A program made the translations under genes and the position numbers. Source: Bog-473 sp963766995 (GTDB lineage Bacteria > Actinomycetota > Acidimicrobiia > Acidimicrobiales > RAAP-2). From it: a DNA stretch of 64,000 nucleotides. Positions 41,128-48,515 of the stretch are shown one piece after another (positions within the stretch are counted from its first letter, which is position 1; the number at the start of each line of letters is the position of its first letter). The notes below the pieces were generated by a model. It saw only the letters and a program-made list of their open reading frames with translations, was not told where the DNA came from and did not search any database. The stretch is from contig CAVYCE010000003.1 of NCBI GenBank assembly GCA_963766995.1, forward strand, positions 124,001-188,000, given 5' to 3'.

Positions 41128-42161
41128 GCCCAACCTTGGACACCGATGCGTTGGGTGCCTTCATGGATGCCCAGGGGCTGCCGGGGCAAGGCCTCCTCAT
41201 CTCAGCCGAGTTCGTGACGGGAGGCGCCTCCAATGATCTGTTCTCAATCACACGCGGCGACTACACGGTTGCGCTGCGCAAGCCCCCGGCCGTGGTGCCT
41301 CCGGGTCGCGACGAAACCATGGTCCGCGAACACCGGCTACTGAGCGCGCTGGCTGGCACCGATGTGCCGCACGCTCGAGTGGTGGCCGGGTGCGACGACC
41401 CCACCGTGTTGGGTGGCTGCTTCTACCTGATGGAGTTCGTGGACGGCTGGTCCCCCATACAAGAGGGCACTACCTGGCCGGAGCCCTTTGGCTCGGACCT
41501 CGAGGTACGGCGCGGACTGGCCTTCCAACTGGTCGACGGCATCGCCAAATTGTCCCGCGTGGACTGGAAGGCCCGCGGCCTCGAAGGCTTCGGCAAGCCC
41601 GACGGCTTCCACGAGCGCCAGGTCGATCGCTGGATGGCCCATTTAGCGGCGTTCCAGTTCCGCCCCCTGCCAGGGCTCGATGAGGCGGCGGCTTGGCTGC
41701 GCTCACATCAACCGCGCAGTTATGTGCCCGGCATCATGCACGGCGACTACCAATTCGCCAACGTCATGTATCGCCACGGTGCGCCGGCTCGACTAGCGGC
41801 CATTGTGGACTGGGAAATGGCCACGGTGGGCGATCCGCTGCTGGATCTGGGCTGGGTCATCAACGGATGGCCGGCTGATACGTCGGTGGCCAGCGAGTCG
41901 ACCGTGAGTTATGTCGACTATGGCGGAATGCCGTCGGCCGACGAGCTGCTCGAGTACTACGAGCGTGAGAGTGGCCGTCCGGTAGATGAAATCGATTACT
42001 ACGTCATTTTGGCCCGTTTCAAGTTGGCCGTGGTGCTCGAGGGGGGCTACGCCCGGGTGGTCAAGGGCGAGACGGACAACGAGAAGATGGAGATGTTCGG
42101 CGATGTGGTCTTGGACATGGCCCGCAAAGCCGCCGACCTAGCCGCCACCACGGCGCTATGA
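41124..42161 (+). CDS. APH-type phosphotransferase paired with acyl-CoA dehydrogenase
   Basis: A 345-residue kinase-like protein. The catalytic loop is GIMHGDYQFANVMY near residue 203 (His-Gly-Asp and Asn) and the metal Asp is in AIVDWEMATVGDPLLDLGW near 228. The N-terminal lobe has VTGGASNDLFSITRGDYTVALRKPP, the modified glycine loop and lysine. It matches the kinase half of human ACAD10/ACAD11, which phosphorylates 4-hydroxyacyl-CoA so that a dehydrogenase partner can isomerise it; the same logic with the upstream FadE is inferred. GTG start overlaps the FadE stop by 4 bases, and the SDR start overlaps its own stop. Confidence 0.9.
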   Translation: MSPTLDTDALGAFMDAQGLPGQGLLISAEFVTGGASNDLFSITRGDYTVALRKPPAVVPPGRDETMVREHRLLSALAGTDVPHARVVAGCDDPTVLGGCFYLMEFVDGWSPIQEGTTWPEPFGSDLEVRRGLAFQLVDGIAKLSRVDWKARGLEGFGKPDGFHERQVDRWMAHLAAFQFRPLPGLDEAAAWLRSHQPRSYVPGIMHGDYQFANVMYRHGAPARLAAIVDWEMATVGDPLLDLGWVINGWPADTSVASESTVSYVDYGGMPSADELLEYYERESGRPVDEIDYYVILARFKLAVVLEGGYARVVKGETDNEKMEMFGDVVLDMARKAADLAATTAL

Positions 42162-42919
42162 GCGAATTAGGGGACGGCGTGCTGCAAGGCAAGGTGGCAC
42201 TGGTCACCGGTGGAAGTCGCGGTCTCGGTCGGGCCATGGCCCTGGGCTTCGCCGAGGCTGGTGCCGACGTCATCATCGCCAGCCGCAAGCTCGAGAACTG
42301 TCAAAGCGTGGCGGCCGAGGTGGAGGCACTTGGTCAGCGTGCCCTCCCCATCGCCTGTCATGTCGGCCATTGGGACGAACTCGACGGATTGGTGGAGCAG
42401 TCCTACAACGCCTTCGGCCGAGTGGACGTGCTGGTCAACAACGCCGGCATGTCACTCCTCTATGAGTCACTGCCCGCGGTGACCGAGGCCCTTTGGGACA
42501 AGGTGGTCGACCTCAATCTGAAGGGGCCATTCCGACTCACTTCGTTGGTCGGTTCGAAAATGGCGGAAGGCCCATATGGTGGGTCCATCATCAATGTATC
42601 GAGCACCGGCTCCATCCGACCTGCGCCCTTCATGCTGCCGTACGACGCCGCCAAGGCGGGCGTGAACGCGCTCACCGTCGGGTTTGCCCACGCCTTCGGT
42701 CCAACGGTGCGGGTCAATTGCATTATGGCCGGGCCGTTCATGACCGATGTGACCGCGGCGTGGGACATCCCGGCCTTCGAGAAGGCGGCGAAGGCCTCGC
42801 ACGCACTGCAGCGGGGCGGACAGCCAGAGGAAATCGTTGGTGCGGCGCTCTACTTCGCGTCCGATGCCAGTAGCTATACGACCGGCGCCATTCTGCGTGT
42901 CGATGGAGGAATCCCATGA
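42158..42919 (+). CDS. Short-chain dehydrogenase/reductase
   Basis: A 253-residue SDR of the classical FabG-like type. ALVTGGSRGLGRAMA near residue 14 is the cofactor loop, ASRK near 41 suggests NADP, NNAGMSLL near 96, Ser in INVSSTGS near 146 and YDAAKAGVNALT near 160 (Tyr-x3-Lys). The C-terminal YTTGAILRVDGGIP is family typical. It overlaps both neighbours by 4 bases, so it is translated with the FadE and the kinase and should act on a beta- or gamma-hydroxy/keto intermediate of the same acyl pathway. Confidence 0.92.
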   Translation: MSELGDGVLQGKVALVTGGSRGLGRAMALGFAEAGADVIIASRKLENCQSVAAEVEALGQRALPIACHVGHWDELDGLVEQSYNAFGRVDVLVNNAGMSLLYESLPAVTEALWDKVVDLNLKGPFRLTSLVGSKMAEGPYGGSIINVSSTGSIRPAPFMLPYDAAKAGVNALTVGFAHAFGPTVRVNCIMAGPFMTDVTAAWDIPAFEKAAKASHALQRGGQPEEIVGAALYFASDASSYTTGAILRVDGGIP

Positions 42920-43521
42920 CCGACAATGCTGACTTCTGGTTCGATCCGCTGTGCCCCTGGGCCTGGATCACCTCTCGCTGGATGCTCGAGGTAGAGCAGG
43001 TACGCAACATCACCACCACCTGGCATGTGATGTCCCTGGCCATCCTCAACGAGGGTCGGGATGAGCTTTCCGAGGACTACAAGGCACGGCTGGCCCAAGC
43101 CAAGGGTCCGGTGCGCGTGTGCATCGCGGTCGAGCAGCAGAACGGCGTCGACTCGTTGTTGCCCTTTTACACCGCGTTAGGCAATCGGATTCACTTGGAA
43201 GGTCGCCGCGAAGACCCGGCCATCATCACTGAGGCGCTGGAAGAAATCGGTCTGCCGGCTTCATGGGCCGAGGCGGCCACCTCGACCGAATTCGACGATG
43301 CCCTCTCGAAGTCGCATCACGCCGGCATGGACCCCGTAGGGATGGAAGTCGGCACTCCCGTCATCCATTTCAACGGCATGGCCTTCTTCGGACCGGTCGT
43401 GACCCCAGCGCCGAAGGGTGAGGCGGCCGGCCGGCTCTGGGACGGGGTAGTGCTCGTCGCCGGTACCGACGGCTTCTTCGAGATAAAGCGCACCCGAGAC
43501 AGGGCGCCGTCCTTCGACTGA
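42916..43521 (+). CDS. DsbA-fold thiol oxidoreductase, Rv2466c (mycothiol nitroreductase)-like
   Basis: A 201-residue thioredoxin-fold protein with a helical insert. The active-site segment is FDPLCPWAWITSRW (Cys13 in Cys-Pro-Trp-Ala), matching the Rv2466c family of mycobacterial enzymes that use mycothiol to reduce nitro compounds; here the second cysteine of a CPWC is Ala, so a monothiol mechanism is expected. VGTPVIHFNGMAFFGPV near 150 contains the cis-Pro loop. Mycothiol use is inferred from the family and from actinobacterial origin. It is last in the FadE operon, with a 4-base overlap. Confidence 0.83.
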   Translation: MTDNADFWFDPLCPWAWITSRWMLEVEQVRNITTTWHVMSLAILNEGRDELSEDYKARLAQAKGPVRVCIAVEQQNGVDSLLPFYTALGNRIHLEGRREDPAIITEALEEIGLPASWAEAATSTEFDDALSKSHHAGMDPVGMEVGTPVIHFNGMAFFGPVVTPAPKGEAAGRLWDGVVLVAGTDGFFEIKRTRDRAPSFD

Positions 43522-43564
43522 CGCTCCCGGCGTCTGTCTCACCCAGCGTCCGTCTGGCCGATGA

Positions 43565-44143
43565 CTACCCGACCTTGGTGACGCCCGACTTCGCTATGAG
43601 GAACCCGGTACCGCTGGACACCGTGCACTGCACACCTTCCATGGTGGACAGACAGGTGAACGGCCCGATGCTCACCGATTGGCCGTACTGAAGTGTGGGC
43701 GTGATGTCGCCGGCATTGCCAAGGCAATTGTCGCCCTGACACTGCGTATACGTCCCGTCGGTGCTCATGGTCACCGATGCCGGGGGCGAGATGGTCTGGC
43801 AGTAGGTGTGATTGACGCCGTTGCCGTAGTCGATCTCGCAGCCGATGTTCCCCGATGGCGAGAAGAACTCGGTCTCCGTCGAGGTTTGCGGTTCGATGGT
43901 CGAAGGCGTGGCGGTAGTCAAAGCGGTGGTGCTGGTTGAGGTCGTATTCGGTGCGGTGGACGGTGCGGTCGACGGTGCGGTGGACGCGGTGCTGGACGAG
44001 GTAGTTGTCGTCGAATGGTGGTGCAGGTGAGAAGTGGTCGTGCTCCCTGTCGCAGTCTTGACCGGACTGGAACTGCATCTGGCCGTCACCAGCGCCAAGG
44101 CCAGGAGGAGGCCCGGAACCACAATCCGTGCTCGTCCAGACAT
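43565..44143 (-). CDS. Secreted protein with Ser/Thr-rich stalk and a small Cys-containing domain
   Basis: A 192-residue exported protein. Residues 1-24 are a signal peptide (MSGRARIVVPGLLLALALV). TARCSSS follows, but Arg at -1 does not fit a lipobox, so lipidation is doubtful. Residues 30-80 are nearly all Thr, Ser, Ala and Pro, partly from 12-nt repeats. The C-terminal domain begins FFSPSGNIGCEIDYG and has further cysteines in YCQTIS, QCQGDNC and FTCLS, like actinobacterial DUF6636-type secreted proteins. GAGGAGG stands before the ATG at 44143. Function unknown. Divergent from another secreted gene. Confidence 0.8.
   Translation of the reverse strand: MSGRARIVVPGLLLALALVTARCSSSPVKTATGSTTTSHLHHHSTTTTSSSTASTAPSTAPSTAPNTTSTSTTALTTATPSTIEPQTSTETEFFSPSGNIGCEIDYGNGVNHTYCQTISPPASVTMSTDGTYTQCQGDNCLGNAGDITPTLQYGQSVSIGPFTCLSTMEGVQCTVSSGTGFLIAKSGVTKVG
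43950..43985 (-). repeat. 12-bp tandem repeats coding the Ser/Thr/Pro stalk
   Basis: Three 12-bp units (GGTGCGGTSGAC on the plus strand) start at 43950, 43962 and 43974 and encode Ser-Thr-Ala-Pro repeats on the minus strand. The reading frame is kept if the copy number changes. Confidence 0.75.
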
Positions 44144-44224
44144 CGGCCTCCTCTCCACTCAGACACTTCAGCCGCCGCTCTGCAGCCTACGGTACGCAGA
44201 TTGAGCGTTCGAGAGGCGGTCGTC

Positions 44225-45013
44225 ATGCGGAGTTGGACTCGGGTGGGACGAATCGGGGTAGTGGCAGCAGCCGTTGGAGTCACGGTGTCGATGGGTGCTG
44301 GCGGAATGGCCGGCGCGGCGAAGACGTCAGAGCTCCATGCCACACCGGCGCCGGCCTTCACGGTGTTACGGGTGGTGTCGTGCCCCACCACCTTTGGCGG
44401 CGGTCCCATTGCTCACCGTTTCATTCCCAAGACACTGCCCGCTGACGGCAATCTGCATGGCGTGAGTTTGTACACCAATGGGTTGCTCACGGTGATGGGA
44501 CCGTCCGGATGGGTCTGCAACGGGTTGGTGGCGGGCGATGGCGGGGAGAACTTGGTGGTGGCTGCACCGGGATCTGCCAATGCCAGTACTAGCGGCGGCA
44601 CGCTTCCTGGACAAGCCGCCGTGGAATTCGACGCCGAATACACCGGGCACCTGCCAGGAGCGCAATTCATTTGTCCCCTCTTTCCGGACTCAGCCGCCGC
44701 CGCGTTTGCCGATTCCGGTGGACTCAAGTGTGGGACTTCTCCGGACCGGGAGCACCTCGACCACCTCACTAAGGACATTGTCACCTTCTCTGATCCCGCC
44801 GGCGTAAGGGGTACCGGCGCCGGATCAGGCGGGAAGCTCACGTCGGTCGGGATGGCGATTTACCCCCAGCTGGCGCCCAGTCCTGAGAGCATCAACGTGT
44901 TCGAGCTCTCCTGCACCCTGCCTAAGAAGCTTGCCGCCGACTGCTCGGACATTGAGGCGGACTTCATGGTGCGCAATGCGCCGGTGTACGCCGGCACTGA
45001 ATCACCCCTCTAG
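44225..45013 (+). CDS. Secreted protein of unknown function
   Basis: A 262-residue exported protein. Residues 1-34 are a signal peptide (MRSWTRVGRIGVVAAAVGV, cleavage near GMAGAAK). The mature part has cysteines in VVSCPTTFG, GWVCNGLVAGDGG, FICPLFPDS, LKCGTSPD, LSCTLP and AADCSD, likely disulfides. VEFDAEYTGHLPGAQFICPLF is a notable hydrophobic-aromatic stretch. I do not recognise the family. GAGAGG precedes the ATG at 44225. An 81-bp gap separates it from the divergent Ser/Thr-rich secreted gene, so the two may be expressed together at the cell surface. Confidence 0.75.
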   Translation: MRSWTRVGRIGVVAAAVGVTVSMGAGGMAGAAKTSELHATPAPAFTVLRVVSCPTTFGGGPIAHRFIPKTLPADGNLHGVSLYTNGLLTVMGPSGWVCNGLVAGDGGENLVVAAPGSANASTSGGTLPGQAAVEFDAEYTGHLPGAQFICPLFPDSAAAAFADSGGLKCGTSPDREHLDHLTKDIVTFSDPAGVRGTGAGSGGKLTSVGMAIYPQLAPSPESINVFELSCTLPKKLAADCSDIEADFMVRNAPVYAGTESPL

Positions 45014-45108
45014 AAGTCCACGTCACCGAAATCTTCATCCGATAGAGCCTCGGGCGGACGTACCATTGAGGCAGTCAGGCCGGAGGGTCGCTGACAGAGG
45101 AGGCCATC

Positions 45109-45672
45109 ATGGTCAGCAGCATCGCTACTGATACGGACACCAAGCCCCGCGCCACGTTCACCCGCATGGATGAGTCCACGGCTGACGACTGGGCGCTGAT
45201 TATGGGGCACGACGAGGGATACGTCACGTTGCAAGATCAGCTCCTGGCCCAACTCCGCCTGCTGGCCATCGGCGGAGGATTCGCAGTGGACCGGCTGACG
45301 CACAGCTTGCAGACGGCACATCTGGCCGAAGTCGACGGTCGTGACGAGGCCTACATCGTCTGCGCGCTCCTGCACGACATTGGGGACAGTCTCGGTCCAC
45401 GCAACCACGCTGATATCGCCGCCGCCATCCTCAAGCCATGGCTATCGGACGGATATCACTTCATGGTCAAGCAGCACGGCGTCTTCCAGGGCTACTACTT
45501 CTGGCACCATCTCGGCGGGGACAGGAATGCCCGGGACAAATTTAACGGGCACGAGTACTACGACCTCACCGAGGAGTTCGTGCGCAAGTACGACATGCCG
45601 GCGTTCGACCCCGACTACAAGACGCCGCCGCTCAAGCACTACGAGCCGCTGATTCGCAGGTTCTTTACCTAG
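45109..45672 (+). CDS. HD-domain protein, PhnZ-like (possible di-iron oxygenase)
   Basis: A 187-residue protein. Ligand motifs are LTHSLQTAHLAEVDG near residue 65, the His-Asp pair in CALLHDIGDSLGPRNHADIAAAIL near 88, and KQHGVFQGYYFWHHLGG near 120-135, with a further Asp/His in FNGHEYYD. This arrangement, with extra histidines and FxxYxxWHHLG, is closer to PhnZ/TmpB-type mixed-valence di-iron oxygenases of organophosphonate breakdown than to HD phosphatases. No phosphonate genes are nearby, so the substrate is open. The ATG at 45109 follows GAGGAGGCC-like bases. Confidence 0.78.
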   Translation: MVSSIATDTDTKPRATFTRMDESTADDWALIMGHDEGYVTLQDQLLAQLRLLAIGGGFAVDRLTHSLQTAHLAEVDGRDEAYIVCALLHDIGDSLGPRNHADIAAAILKPWLSDGYHFMVKQHGVFQGYYFWHHLGGDRNARDKFNGHEYYDLTEEFVRKYDMPAFDPDYKTPPLKHYEPLIRRFFT

Positions 45673-45703
45673 TCGGGCTCGGCCGTCCGAGCGCCCAGGA
45701 GCC

Positions 45704-45817
45704 CTAGCTGCCGATCCCCTTGCGGGCTTGCTCCTTCTCCTGCTTGGCCTGACGCTTTTCCTTCAGCGACTTGCCCGTCTTCTTGCCTGCTTCCTTGCGA
45801 GGCGATTTGTTCGGCAT
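45704..45817 (-). CDS. Small basic protein, 37 residues
   Basis: Found by direct reading. The protein begins MPNKSPRKEAGKKTGKSLKE and ends QARKGIGS; over one third of residues are Lys or Arg. A clear AGAGAGGATT ribosome site lies 6 nt before the ATG, and the codon use is normal. It matches a type of short, strongly basic actinobacterial protein with a MPNKSPRKE start. It may bind nucleic acid or ribosomes, but no function is known to me. It is convergent with the HD-domain gene and lies downstream of trmO on the same strand, 108 bp away. Confidence 0.8.
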   Translation of the reverse strand: MPNKSPRKEAGKKTGKSLKEKRQAKQEKEQARKGIGS

Positions 45818-45925
45818 GGGGAATCCTCTCTCTCGGTTCGAATGTGGCCGCTCCTGGCGGTGAAGGTCGTGGATCCACGTTAGCCAGCGCCATCAACCGA
45901 GTGGCGACGCTTACGGCCGGTCCAA

Positions 45926-46381
45926 TTAGTAGTACCCCTCCATCAACTCGCTGGACCAGGTGGGTTGGTGCGTTCCAGACGGTTCGAACTCTCGCATATA
46001 CGGCTTGATGTCGAGCACGGGAGTGCCGTCTACCGCGTCGAGACCACGGATGTGCAGGTCCAGTCCATCCACTTTGAGTAGTTGGCAGTAGCTCACGCCC
46101 AGGCGATTCGGCCGCATCTTGGCTCGTTGGGCGAACATGCCCACCTTGGGCCAGTCCGGATTGCCCCTCGGGTGGCGGGCGCCATTGACGATGGCGCTCT
46201 CGTCGACGAGATGAAACACGAAGACCACGCACACATGTGAAAACTGATCGAGGCCGGCGACGGCGTCGGTATCGAATCGAGTTGGATCGAGGCGGATCAC
46301 CGCATCGACCGCTCCCCAGTCGTCGTCGATGGGTTCGGTGCGTCCGCCTACGACGGTCCCGATCGGTTCGAGCGTGATCAC
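45926..46381 (-). CDS. trmO: tRNA (t6A37) N6-methyltransferase, TrmO family
   Basis: A SAM-dependent enzyme that methylates N6-threonylcarbamoyladenosine at tRNA position 37. It shows LEPIGTVVGG at its start, FSHVCVVFVFHL, the family core RHPRGNPDWPKVGMFAQRAKMRPNR (in two parts) and LGVSYCQLLKVDGLDLHIRGLDAVDGTPVLDIKPY. GTG at 46381 gives about 151 residues, near the family norm. The frame runs open to 46468 but would overlap the divergent ABC gene start. Only 23 bp separate the two predicted starts, so at least one may be leaderless or begin elsewhere. Confidence 0.88.
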   Translation of the reverse strand: MITLEPIGTVVGGRTEPIDDDWGAVDAVIRLDPTRFDTDAVAGLDQFSHVCVVFVFHLVDESAIVNGARHPRGNPDWPKVGMFAQRAKMRPNRLGVSYCQLLKVDGLDLHIRGLDAVDGTPVLDIKPYMREFEPSGTHQPTWSSELMEGYY

Positions 46382-46404
46382 CCCTTTCAAGTTAGTGTCC
46401 AATC

Positions 46405-47331
46405 GTGCTCGAATGCCGGGGACTCCGGAAGCAATTCGGCGCACGGGTGGCGGTCGATGATGTGTCATTCACCATCGCGGCTGGCGAGCGCTTCGGGCTC
46501 CTCGGGCCCAACGGCGCCGGCAAGACCACCACCATTTCCATGTTGTGCGGGTTGCTGGTACCCGACGGTGGAGAAGTCACGATCAACGGTGCGCCAGGGG
46601 GCTCCATGGAGGCCAAAGCCTCCATGGGGTACGTGCCGCAAGACCTGGCGCTCTATCTCGACCTATCGGCCAACGAGAACCTCGAGTTCTTCGGTCAGCT
46701 CTACGGCCTGAAGGGAAAGCGCCTGAGGGCCCGCATTGAGACGGTGCTCGAGATGGTCGGGCTCACCGGACGTGGTGGCGACAAGTTGGGGACCTATTCG
46801 GGTGGCATGAAGCGCCGAGCCAACATTGCGGCCGGCCTGCTCCATGAGCCTCAAGTACTGGTGCTTGACGAGCCTACCGTCGGCGTTGACCCCCAGAGCC
46901 GCAACGCCATACTGGACACGGTTGGCTCGTTGGGGATCGCCGTGCTCTACACGACGCATTACATGGAAGAAGCGGCCAAGCTGTGCCAGCGCGTCGGCAT
47001 CATCGACGATGGTCGCCTGATTGCCGAAGGCACGCCGGATGCATTGGTGGCGGACCACGGTGGTCAGGACAGAGTGCGCCTGACGTGTGGCAGTGCCGAG
47101 ACCGACGAAGTGATTGGGCTGGCCGAAGCCTGTCGGGTCTTGCCCGGCGTCGACGACGTCGTGGCCACTGAAGGGCAAGTTGAACTGCGCACGGCTCACG
47201 GAGCAGGCACCCTTCCGTCCCTGGTGGAGTTGGCCGCAGCTCGGGCAGTGGTGCTGCATGGGATAGAGGTGCTGGCGCCCGATCTCGAACAGGTCTTCTT
47301 GAATCTCACCGGCAAAGAACTTCGTGACTAG
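46405..47331 (+). CDS. ABC transporter ATPase (ABC-2 exporter type)
   Basis: A 308-residue ATPase. Walker A GPNGAGKTTTIS near residue 36, Q-loop VPQDLALY near 79, signature YSGGMKRRANIA near 131, Walker B VLVLDEPTVGVDP near 152, and the H-loop TTHYMEE near 181 are all intact. The C-terminal 90 residues form the regulatory extension seen in DrrA-like exporters. It starts with GTG at 46405. Two ABC-2 permeases follow (47379, 48512), giving a heterodimeric exporter of unknown substrate. The stop codon is inside a 17-bp tandem duplication. Confidence 0.94.
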   Translation: MLECRGLRKQFGARVAVDDVSFTIAAGERFGLLGPNGAGKTTTISMLCGLLVPDGGEVTINGAPGGSMEAKASMGYVPQDLALYLDLSANENLEFFGQLYGLKGKRLRARIETVLEMVGLTGRGGDKLGTYSGGMKRRANIAAGLLHEPQVLVLDEPTVGVDPQSRNAILDTVGSLGIAVLYTTHYMEEAAKLCQRVGIIDDGRLIAEGTPDALVADHGGQDRVRLTCGSAETDEVIGLAEACRVLPGVDDVVATEGQVELRTAHGAGTLPSLVELAAARAVVLHGIEVLAPDLEQVFLNLTGKELRD

Positions 47332-47357
47332 AGGGTCTGTGTGACGAGAGGGTCTGC
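47324..47357 (+). repeat. 17-bp tandem duplication at the ABC ATPase stop
   Basis: GTGACTAGAGGGTCTGT (47324-47340) is followed at once by GTGACGAGAGGGTCTGC (47341-47357), 15 of 17 bases equal. The first copy holds the gene's stop codon; in the second TAG is GAG. Confidence 0.85.
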
Positions 47358-47378
47358 AGGATTGAAGGCCGGCCGAGC

Positions 47379-48515
47379 ATGATCGGCATCATCGCCGGCA
47401 ACGAGCTCCAGCGGCGGGTACGTGACCGCTCCATGCTCATCACCTGCATTGTGGCTCCGCTCGCTCTGGCCGCCATTCTCGGGTTCGCCTTCGCCGGGTC
47501 CTCAGCCAATGGGCGAGTCACCATCGGCGTCTCGGGCGTGTCGCCGTCGCTGGTGCGGGCCATGAATGATGTGGTGCACCTGCCCGGTCAGGTCACGGTC
47601 CAGTTGGTGTCCAATGCAGCAACCGTCAAGAAAGACGTGAAAAACGGGACCATGGCCGGTGGCGTGGTGGTGTCCTCAGGCCGGCACAGTCTGAAGGATC
47701 TCCTCATCCCCATCGTCTCGCCCGGCGCGACTCACTCCCCCGGCTTCAAGGTGGTGAGTCGCCCCAACTCACTTGTCGGCGATGAGGTGGCCGAGTCGGT
47801 GGCGGCCGGTCTCTCCAGTCGCCTCTATGCCGTCAGATTGGCGGCGGCGTCGCGTGGTGCCGTCGGCCCATCCACTCCCGTCTCCATCGTCAACGACACA
47901 TTGGGCAACGCCGGCAAGGGCGTCATCAATTACTTTGCGCCCTCCATCGCCGTGATCTTCCTCTTCATCGGTGGCGGCATGGGCATGCGCTCACTGTTAT
48001 TGGAACGTTCGGCCGGCACGTTGGTGCGTATGGCCGCGGCACCCATCCGGCCCAATCGCATCGTCATTGGCAAGTTGTTGGCCATCCTGATCACCGGGCT
48101 GGTCAGCATTTTGGTGGTGTGGGGGGTCACCACTGTTGCTTTCGGCGCCAACTGGGGCGCACCGCTGGGCGTGGCCCTTATGTGCGTGGGATCAACACTG
48201 GCCATGTGCGGGCTCGGCGTCTTCCTGACCTCGCTGGCCAAGGATGAGCAATCCGCCCTGGGCATCGCTCTCATCGTCGGACTGTTCCTGTCCCTGCTGG
48301 GTGGCAATTTGATTCCGGCCGGCGCGCTGCCGGTATTCATTCAGAAACTGAGTCTGATCACGCCGAACGGATGGGCCTTGGTGGGCTTCGGCCGGTTAGC
48401 CCTGCTGCACCAACGGTCCTCGTCGGTTATCGGTCCGTTCCTGGTGCTCTGCCTCATTGCCGCGGTCACCGGCGGCTGGGCACTCACCCGCGTACGTCGC
48501 ATGGTCCGCCCATGA
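47379..48515 (+). CDS. ABC-2 permease, first subunit
   Basis: A 378-residue membrane protein of the ABC-2 (NatB-like) class. One segment near residues 20-42 (LITCIVAPLALAAILGFAFAG) is followed by a large external domain to about 185, and five C-terminal helices from 190 to 370 (YFAPSIAVIFLFIGGGMGM, ILITGLVSILVVWGV, ALGIALIVGLFLSLLGG, FLVLCLIAAVTGGW). The loop MRSLLLERSAGTLVRMAAAPI carries the conserved cytoplasmic E-R-x-x-G-T-L segment. The stop overlaps the start of the second permease by 4 bases, so they form a coupled pair. Confidence 0.9.
   Translation: MIGIIAGNELQRRVRDRSMLITCIVAPLALAAILGFAFAGSSANGRVTIGVSGVSPSLVRAMNDVVHLPGQVTVQLVSNAATVKKDVKNGTMAGGVVVSSGRHSLKDLLIPIVSPGATHSPGFKVVSRPNSLVGDEVAESVAAGLSSRLYAVRLAAASRGAVGPSTPVSIVNDTLGNAGKGVINYFAPSIAVIFLFIGGGMGMRSLLLERSAGTLVRMAAAPIRPNRIVIGKLLAILITGLVSILVVWGVTTVAFGANWGAPLGVALMCVGSTLAMCGLGVFLTSLAKDEQSALGIALIVGLFLSLLGGNLIPAGALPVFIQKLSLITPNGWALVGFGRLALLHQRSSSVIGPFLVLCLIAAVTGGWALTRVRRMVRP

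Noticed and set aside
48371..48511. Longer start of the second ABC-2 permease
   Set aside because: The ATG at 48512 overlaps the previous stop (ATGA) and begins the first membrane helix; the upstream residues lie inside the first permease gene.
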